NCBI GenBank assembly: GCA_017516065.1
Contig: JAFWDQ010000016.1
Span: 1-64,000 of the forward strand
Source of the DNA: Oscillospiraceae bacterium
GTDB taxonomy: Bacteria > Bacillota > Clostridia > Oscillospirales > Oscillospiraceae
Reading direction: 5' to 3'
Length of the DNA stretch: 64,000 nucleotides
The position numbers were made by a program, and so were the translations under genes. The notes beneath the pieces are model-generated. The model was given only the letters and a program-made list of their open reading frames with translations. It was not told the origin of the DNA and made no database searches. Shown here piece by piece: positions 59,016 to 64,000 of the stretch (positions are counted from its first letter, which is position 1; every line of letters begins with the position of its first letter).

Positions 59016-60686
59016 GTGGCGAAGCGACGGGTCCTCTGGCATGTGCTGCTGGCGGTGGCCCTGCTGCTTCTCGCCTCCTGGCTCCGGGCCATGCGGGACG
59101 TAGAACTGCCGCTGCTGGAGGCCGCCCGGCTCACCGCTATCTTCGGCATCTACTGCGGCGCGATCCTGGCCTGGGGCGTATCTCTGCGGCGGCGCATCAT
59201 GCACCGTCAGCTGCAGCGGTATCTGCAGATCTCCATCGCCGCCATGCTCTTCTGGCTCTTTGTCCTGACGCTGAAAAACAACGTGTTCGTCCCCGGCCTC
59301 CCCGTGAGCCGGTTCTGCTGGTACCTGTTCTACATCGGATTGATCCTGCTGCCTCTGCTGAACCTGTTCTCGGCGCTGTGGATCGGCAGGGAGGAGGACC
59401 GGCCGCCGGACAGACGGTACCGGCTTCTCTGGCTCCCATCTCTGGCCCTCATCGCCGGGACCCTGACCAATGACCTCCACCAGCTGGCCTTCCGCTTCCC
59501 CGGCGGCGTCGAGAACTGGCGGGACGCCTATATCCACGGGCCGCTGTACTATATTGACGTGGCATGGATCACGTTCCTGATCCTGGCCATGCTCTTCACG
59601 CTGTTCCGCCGCAGCCGGATCCCGGAGGTGCGCCGGCGGATCTGGCAGCCGGTGGTCTTCCTGCTCATCGGCGTGGTCTACATGGTGTTCTGTATCGCTT
59701 TTCCCTCCAGCGGCGTGGGCTTTATCGAGACGACTGCCATGTTCTGCGCCCTGGACGTGGGGGTCTGGGAGAGCTGTATCCAGACGGGACTGATCCCCTC
59801 AAACGCCGCCTATCGAGAGCTGTTTGCCGCCTCCACCATCGGCGCGCAGATCGCGGACCGGGACTATGTGGTCCGCTACAGCTCAGATCGGGCCCGGCCT
59901 CTGTCCGCAGCCACCCTGCGGCAGACGGAGAGCGCCCCGGTGCTGCTGGAGGGCAGCACCTACCTGCGCAGCATGGACATCTCCGGCGGCCATGCCCTGT
60001 GGCTGGACGACAAGTCAACCATGGACCGGCTGCTGACCCGTCTCCGGGAGACCCAGGACCGGCTGGCGGAGAACAACGACCTGCTCCAGGCGGAACTGGC
60101 GCTGAAAAAATCCCGGGCCCAGGTGGACGCTCAGAACCGTCTCTACGATCAGGTGGAGAGAGAGATTCGGCCCCAGCTCCAGACGCTGGAAGAGAAACTG
60201 CAGACCCTCTCGCCGGAGGATGAGGACCTGCGGCAGAGTCTGGGCGAGGTCTGCGTCATCGGCGCGTATGCCAAGCGGCGGGCCAACCTGACTCTGCTGG
60301 GAGAGAACACCGCCGACCTGTCCGCCTCGGAGCTGGAACTCTGCATCCGGGAGTCGGTGGACTATCTGTCGGTCAGCGGCGTGGCCTGCAGCTTCAGCAG
60401 AAGCGCGGAGGACCGCCTGGACACGGAGGACGCCAAGCTGGCCTATGACCTCTTTGAGGCGGCGGTGGAGGCGGCCCTGCCCACGCTTTCGTCTCTGCTG
60501 GCGGATCTGCAGACGAAGGACGGAACTCTGATCCTGAAGCTGGCCTATGAGGATCCGGCGGCGTCCCTGCCGGAGGACTGGGCAAGGGAGCAGATCGCAC
60601 GGAGAGGAGGCGCCCTGACCGTGACGGAAGAGGAGAGGACGCGGTACGTCTCCCTGCGTCTGCCGGGAGGAGGGACGCCGTCATGA
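59016..60686 (+). CDS. 7TM sensor protein with degenerate kinase-like C-terminus
   Basis: 556 aa from GTG 59016 (ribosome binding site GGGAGGGAG). Residues about 5-225 contain around seven membrane helices like the histidine-kinase 7TM input domain. A PAS-like region follows (about 245-320), then a long coiled coil (about 330-400), then a domain (about 400-556) that aligns in outline with a DHp-ATPase module. It lacks a convincing phospho-accepting His, N-box and GxGxG. It overlaps the downstream kinase gene by 4 bp, so it is probably the signal-receiving partner of that kinase. Confidence 0.75.
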   Translation: MAKRRVLWHVLLAVALLLLASWLRAMRDVELPLLEAARLTAIFGIYCGAILAWGVSLRRRIMHRQLQRYLQISIAAMLFWLFVLTLKNNVFVPGLPVSRFCWYLFYIGLILLPLLNLFSALWIGREEDRPPDRRYRLLWLPSLALIAGTLTNDLHQLAFRFPGGVENWRDAYIHGPLYYIDVAWITFLILAMLFTLFRRSRIPEVRRRIWQPVVFLLIGVVYMVFCIAFPSSGVGFIETTAMFCALDVGVWESCIQTGLIPSNAAYRELFAASTIGAQIADRDYVVRYSSDRARPLSAATLRQTESAPVLLEGSTYLRSMDISGGHALWLDDKSTMDRLLTRLRETQDRLAENNDLLQAELALKKSRAQVDAQNRLYDQVEREIRPQLQTLEEKLQTLSPEDEDLRQSLGEVCVIGAYAKRRANLTLLGENTADLSASELELCIRESVDYLSVSGVACSFSRSAEDRLDTEDAKLAYDLFEAAVEAALPTLSSLLADLQTKDGTLILKLAYEDPAASLPEDWAREQIARRGGALTVTEEERTRYVSLRLPGGGTPS

Positions 60687-61984
60687 CAGGTTTCCCGGCC
60701 CTTCCCCTCGCAGCGCGGGCGGTGATTTTGTCCCTGCTTCTTGTGGTGTTTCTCATCCAGTTTTTCTGCCTTGCCATGATGCGGCGGCCCACGCTCCTCC
60801 AGGGCATGCTGGCGCTGCTGCTGGCGGCGGCGGATCTGCTGTTCCTGCTGCCCCTGCTGGGGGGCAGCGCCCCCGGGGCCACGGAGATGCGGCCGCCCCG
60901 GGCCCCTGTCTTCCATGAGATCTACAGTATGCCCTGGGTGCTGCTGATCGTCCTACTGGCGCTCCTCACGGCCCTGAGCGTGTGGAATGTCGTGTCCCTG
61001 CGCAGCCGTATGCGGCATGCCATCACTCCTGCGGCCATCCAGGAGACCCTGAACAATATGCCCATGGGCCTGTGCTTCTGTCTGCCCAGCGGACAACTGC
61101 TGCTGGTCAACCGCAAGATGGAATCCCTTTGCCAGAGCATAACGGGAGAAGGGCTCCTCAGCGCCCGGCGGTTCTGGTCCCTTCTCAGTGAGCGGGGCAG
61201 CGGCGCGCTGACGGATGAGAGAGAGTGGATCCGCTCGGCCCGGCTGCCCGACGGCAGCGTCTGGACCTTCACCCGGGAGCAGCTGACGGTGAGGGGCACC
61301 ACGGTGATCCAGATGGTGGCCACGGACACCACCCAGCTGCACCAGGCGGGTCTGGAGCTGCAGGAGCGCAACCGCCAGCTCATCGAGATGAACCGGCGCC
61401 TGCGCAGCCACAGCGAAAATGTGACGGCCCTGACCCGAGCCGAGGAGATCCTGGCCGCCAAGGTCAGGATCCACGACGAACTGGGCCAGACCCTGCTGAT
61501 ATCCCGGGCGTACCTCACCGGCGCCGCGGCGGCTGAGCCGGCGCAGCTGCTGGATATGTGGCGGCAGAACGTGGCGCTGTTCTACCAGAAGGCCCGGCCC
61601 CAGACCACCCTCGATCCCGTCAGGCAGATCGAGGACGCGGCCAGGGCGGTGGGGATCCGCATCGTCATGGAGGGGACCCTGCCCCGGGACGAGCCGTCGG
61701 TACTGCGGCTCTTCTTCGCCGCAGCCCGGGAGTGTCTGACCAACGCGGTGCGTCACGCCAACGCCAGCGAGATAACGATCCGGTTCCAGACCCGTCCGCT
61801 GGACTATCTGGCGGTGTTCACCAACAACGGCGTCCTGCCGGAGACCGACGCCATCGTCGAGGGCGGCGGCCTGTCCGGCCTGCGGCGTCAGGTGGAGAAG
61901 GCCGGAGGCTCCATGGCCGTCAGCGCACGGCCGGTCTTTGCCCTGAAAGTCAGTATTCCGAAGGAAAGAGGTGCCGAGCCGTGA
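60683..61984 (+). CDS. Sensor histidine kinase, NarX/DesK type
   Basis: 433 aa. Two to three N-terminal membrane helices (about 14-34, 38-58, 84-105), a PAS-like segment (about 130-235), then HisKA_3-type H-box VRIHDELGQTLL and ATPase with N-box ECLTNAVRHA and GGGLSGLRRQVEKAGG. Autokinase motifs look intact. Forms an operon with the 7TM protein (4-bp overlap) and a LuxR-type regulator (4-bp overlap). Confidence 0.9.
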   Translation: MTGFPALPLAARAVILSLLLVVFLIQFFCLAMMRRPTLLQGMLALLLAAADLLFLLPLLGGSAPGATEMRPPRAPVFHEIYSMPWVLLIVLLALLTALSVWNVVSLRSRMRHAITPAAIQETLNNMPMGLCFCLPSGQLLLVNRKMESLCQSITGEGLLSARRFWSLLSERGSGALTDEREWIRSARLPDGSVWTFTREQLTVRGTTVIQMVATDTTQLHQAGLELQERNRQLIEMNRRLRSHSENVTALTRAEEILAAKVRIHDELGQTLLISRAYLTGAAAAEPAQLLDMWRQNVALFYQKARPQTTLDPVRQIEDAARAVGIRIVMEGTLPRDEPSVLRLFFAAARECLTNAVRHANASEITIRFQTRPLDYLAVFTNNGVLPETDAIVEGGGLSGLRRQVEKAGGSMAVSARPVFALKVSIPKERGAEP

Positions 61985-62604
61985 TCAACGTAATGGTAGT
62001 GGAGGACCAGGCCATGCCCCGTCAGCTCTTCGAGCTGCTCATCCGGCAGAGCCCGAAGTACAATCTGCTCTTCTCCATCGAGACGGCGGCCATGGCGGAG
62101 GTCTACTGCATGAAGAATCCCGTGGACCTGATCCTCATGGACATCTGCACCGCTATGGGGGAGAGCGGCCTGGAGGCGGCGGAGCGGATCAAGCGGCAGT
62201 TTCCCCATATCAAGATCATCATCGTCACCTCCATGCCGGAGTTCTCCTATATCGAGCGGGCGAAGGCCGCGGGGGTGGAGAGCTTCTGGTACAAGGAGAT
62301 CAGTAAGGAGCCGATTCTGGACCTCATGGACCGGACCATGGCGGGGGAATCCATTTACCCCGACCGGACCCCGGAGCTGAAGCTGGGCAGAGCCAGCAGC
62401 TACGACTTTACCGCCCGGGAGCTCATCGTCCTCCGGGAGCTGACCTCCGGCGACTCGGACACGGAGATCGCCCAACGGCTGAACATGTCCGTCTGGACCG
62501 TCCGCAGCCATATCAGGCACATGCTGGGGAAGACGGGCTTCGAGTCCCGGACCCGGCTGGCGGTGGCAGCCCGGGAGAGCGGACTGGTCATCCTGGGCTA
62601 CTGA
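61981..62604 (+). CDS. LuxR/NarL-family response regulator
   Basis: 207 aa from GTG 61981, within GTGA of the kinase stop. Receiver domain with D-D in VVEDQAMP, phosphoacceptor in DLILMDICTAMG, S/T in VTSMPE and K in WYKEIS. C-terminal HTH LuxR domain FTARELIVLRELTSGDSDTEIAQRLNMSVWTVRSHIRHML (in part). Probable target is the divergent YhgE/Pip operon. Followed by a separate promoter. Confidence 0.94.
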   Translation: MINVMVVEDQAMPRQLFELLIRQSPKYNLLFSIETAAMAEVYCMKNPVDLILMDICTAMGESGLEAAERIKRQFPHIKIIIVTSMPEFSYIERAKAAGVESFWYKEISKEPILDLMDRTMAGESIYPDRTPELKLGRASSYDFTARELIVLRELTSGDSDTEIAQRLNMSVWTVRSHIRHMLGKTGFESRTRLAVAARESGLVILGY

Positions 62605-62659
62605 CCGGCCCGAAGGTCAGAAAATGCGGGAATCGCCGCGGAATATACTAAGATTAGTG

Positions 62660-62688
62660 TTGGAAAGACCGGCGGCATCTGCTATAAT
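62660..62688 (+). promoter_or_regulatory. Promoter of the small lipoprotein gene
   Basis: TTGGAA (62660-62665), 17-nt spacer, TATAAT (62683-62688). Confidence 0.78.
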
Positions 62689-62794
62689 AAACCAAGCGGA
62701 AGCGCAAAAGAAGCGCAGCCGGTCCGGCTGAGATCGCCGGAAGTACGAGACGTATCAGGAATTTGGAATCATGAGAAAGAGAGGACGAAGTTAC

Positions 62795-63229
62795 ATGAAA
62801 AAGCTCTGTGCACTGGCCCTGGTCCTGGCTCTGGCGCTCTGTCTGGCAGCCTGCGGCGGCGGCGGCCAGCCCGACCCCAATCTGGGCAAGTACAACTGCG
62901 TGTCCGTGGAATATGACGGTGAAGATCTGGGCTCTGACGGCGAGTGGCTGGAACTGCGCGAAAACGGAGAGTGCAGCCTGTTCCTCATCGACAGCCCCGA
63001 CGACGGCACCTGGAAGCTGAACGGCAGCGATCTGACTCTGACCTTCTCCTTTGATGACGGCGACGTGACCCTTACGGGGACCCTGGCCGGCGGCATCGCC
63101 ACCCTTGACATCGAGGACCTGATCTGCACCTTCGTGCAGGAGGGCAGCGAGGCCGAGGAGCTGTACAACAGCTTCGATGAGATGATCGACAGCATCGACT
63201 GGGACGAGGAGCTGGAGGCAGCCGGCTGA
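62795..63229 (+). CDS. Small lipoprotein of unknown function
   Basis: 144 aa from ATG 62795, which begins a standard signal peptide with lipobox LAAC (Cys20). The in-frame ATG 62771 adds eight basic residues and lacks a good ribosome binding site. After a Gly spacer comes a beta-rich, acidic domain (YNCVSVEYDGEDLGSDGEWLEL; DGTWKLNGSDLTLTF), reminiscent of short lipocalin-like clostridial lipoproteins. Membrane-anchored outside the cell. Monocistronic. Confidence 0.85.
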   Translation: MKKLCALALVLALALCLAACGGGGQPDPNLGKYNCVSVEYDGEDLGSDGEWLELRENGECSLFLIDSPDDGTWKLNGSDLTLTFSFDDGDVTLTGTLAGGIATLDIEDLICTFVQEGSEAEELYNSFDEMIDSIDWDEELEAAG

Positions 63230-63276
63230 TCGCGCGGTAAAAAAGAAAACACTCTGCGATTTCTGACGCGGAACAG

Positions 63277-63309
63277 ACAGGGAAACGCCGCGGCGTTTCC
63301 CTGTTTTTC
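63277..63309 (+). terminator. Terminator of the small lipoprotein gene
   Basis: ACAGGGAAACGCCG and CGGCGTTTCCCTGT (63277-63304) form a long perfect palindrome followed by TTTT. Confidence 0.9.
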
Positions 63310-63362
63310 GCAGACAAGACGCCGGCGGCGTCGCGCTGCGATACAGACAGGGAGGTGCGCGT

Positions 63363-64000
63363 ATGCCTGCGCAGGTAACCAACTATAAATGTCCGTCCTG
63401 TACCGGACCGCTCCACTTTGTGGGGAAGTCCGGTATGCTGGAATGCGACTACTGCGGAACAAAGTATGACGTAGCCCAGATCGAGGCCCTTTACGCTGAG
63501 AAGGACCGGAAGGCGGCGGAGGCCGCTGCTGCGGCGGAGGCCAAGGCAGAGAAGGCCCGGGCCGCCGGTGACGGCGAGGGCTGGGATTTCTCCGGCGCCG
63601 GCAGTGATTGGGGCGCTGAGGGAGAGAAGATGAAGGCCTACAGCTGTCCCTCCTGCGGCGCGGAGCTGATCTGCGATGAGACCACTGCGGCCACCAGCTG
63701 TCCTTACTGCGGCAATCCCACCATCGTACCGGGACAGTTCAGCGGCACCCTGAAGCCGGATTACGTCATTCCTTTCCGGCTGGAGAAGGAGGCGGCCATC
63801 GAGCGGTTGAAGGCCCACTACAAGGGCAAGCCTCTGCTGCCCAAATCCTTCAAGTCAGCCAACCAGATCCAGAAGATCCGCGGCATCTACGTGCCCTTCT
63901 GGCTCTTTGACGGCGAGGCGGACGTGGATGTCCAGTTCGACGCTACCCGGTCCCATGTTTACCGGACGGGGAAGGAAAGGGTCACCGTGACGGAGCACTA
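63363..64000 (+). CDS. Zinc-ribbon protein (cut by window end)
   Basis: 212 codons visible and open at the edge. Two zinc ribbons: YKCPSCTGPLHFVGKSGMLECDYCGTKY (about 9-36) and YSCPSCGAELICDETTAATSCPYCGN (about 95-120), separated by an Ala/Glu/Lys helix. After that comes the start of a beta-rich region (DYVIPFRLEKEAAIERLKAHY, IRGIYVPFWLFDGE). The TFIIB-type zinc-ribbon family in Firmicutes is large and uncharacterised, with membrane-associated C-termini in many members. Start ATG 63363 has ribosome binding site AGGGAGGTG. Confidence 0.88.
   Translation, partial: MPAQVTNYKCPSCTGPLHFVGKSGMLECDYCGTKYDVAQIEALYAEKDRKAAEAAAAAEAKAEKARAAGDGEGWDFSGAGSDWGAEGEKMKAYSCPSCGAELICDETTAATSCPYCGNPTIVPGQFSGTLKPDYVIPFRLEKEAAIERLKAHYKGKPLLPKSFKSANQIQKIRGIYVPFWLFDGEADVDVQFDATRSHVYRTGKERVTVTEH

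Overview
The window (about 62-63% G+C by eye, no phage or IS genes recognised) reads as the chromosome of a spore-forming Clostridia-type Firmicute. The evidence is a tRNA-Trp T-box leader, a spoIVFA/spoIVFB-like pair, a CotH-family lipoprotein, a BspA-like leucine-rich-repeat protein with SLH repeats, and the dgt-dnaG-rpoD, recA-recX and DUF1385-prmC gene orders. A gut Oscillospiraceae-like lineage fits best, but that is inference from gene content.

Layout. 0-1.5 kb: 5S rRNA with terminator, then a hexapeptide-repeat transferase-like gene and ybaK on the minus strand. 1.55-11.85 kb: an aromatic amino-acid region. A T-box with a UGG (Trp) specifier controls a stand-alone trpB2. Next comes an eight-gene operon (pheA-aroB-aroC-aroE/K fusion-aroQ-aroA-tyrA-aroF) that carries the whole shikimate pathway and the committed Phe/Tyr branch enzymes. 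Its leader has a perfect-spacing promoter, a 39-residue peptide with 6 Tyr and 5 Phe, and nested alternative hairpins ending in a terminator, which is the architecture of ribosome-stalling attenuation. 11.85-12.2 kb: a hairpin-rich intergenic block. 12.2-17.8 kb: CBS protein, spoIVFA/B-like pair, radical-SAM plus DUF2344 pair, rplS with a structured leader, and a PNPOx-like protein.

17.9-31.6 kb is transcribed leftward: BspA/SLH surface protein, yebC, cysS, pgsA, rimO, nitroreductase, recX, recA, prmC, DUF1385, a two-component system and a lipoprotein. 31.8-36.0 kb: dgt-dnaG-rpoD. 36.1-42.3 kb is a metal-related section: an ion channel, a P1B ATPase divergent from a CsoR-type repressor with two near-identical operators, and feoA-feoA-feoB-Cys-rich protein behind three TTAGC-N4-GCTAA dyads. 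Short AT-rich repeats resembling the XerD arm of dif separate the gene units here.

42.4-46.7 kb: CotH kinase lipoprotein, the AmmeMemoRadiSam genes (with Memo and AMMECR1 fused) and tRNA-Ala(CGC). 46.8-54.0 kb: ddl, murF, an ABC-F ATPase and a polar amino-acid ABC importer with an internal hairpin after the binding-protein gene. 54-62.6 kb: two large YhgE/Pip membrane proteins, divergent from a three-gene signalling operon made of a 7TM protein with a kinase-like but apparently dead C-terminus, a histidine kinase and a LuxR-type regulator. The window ends with a small lipoprotein and a zinc-ribbon protein cut by the edge.

The most striking find is the Phe/Tyr leader-peptide attenuator, since Firmicutes usually use T-boxes for this job. 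Next are the divergent Pip/pseudokinase locus and the XerD-arm-like repeats.
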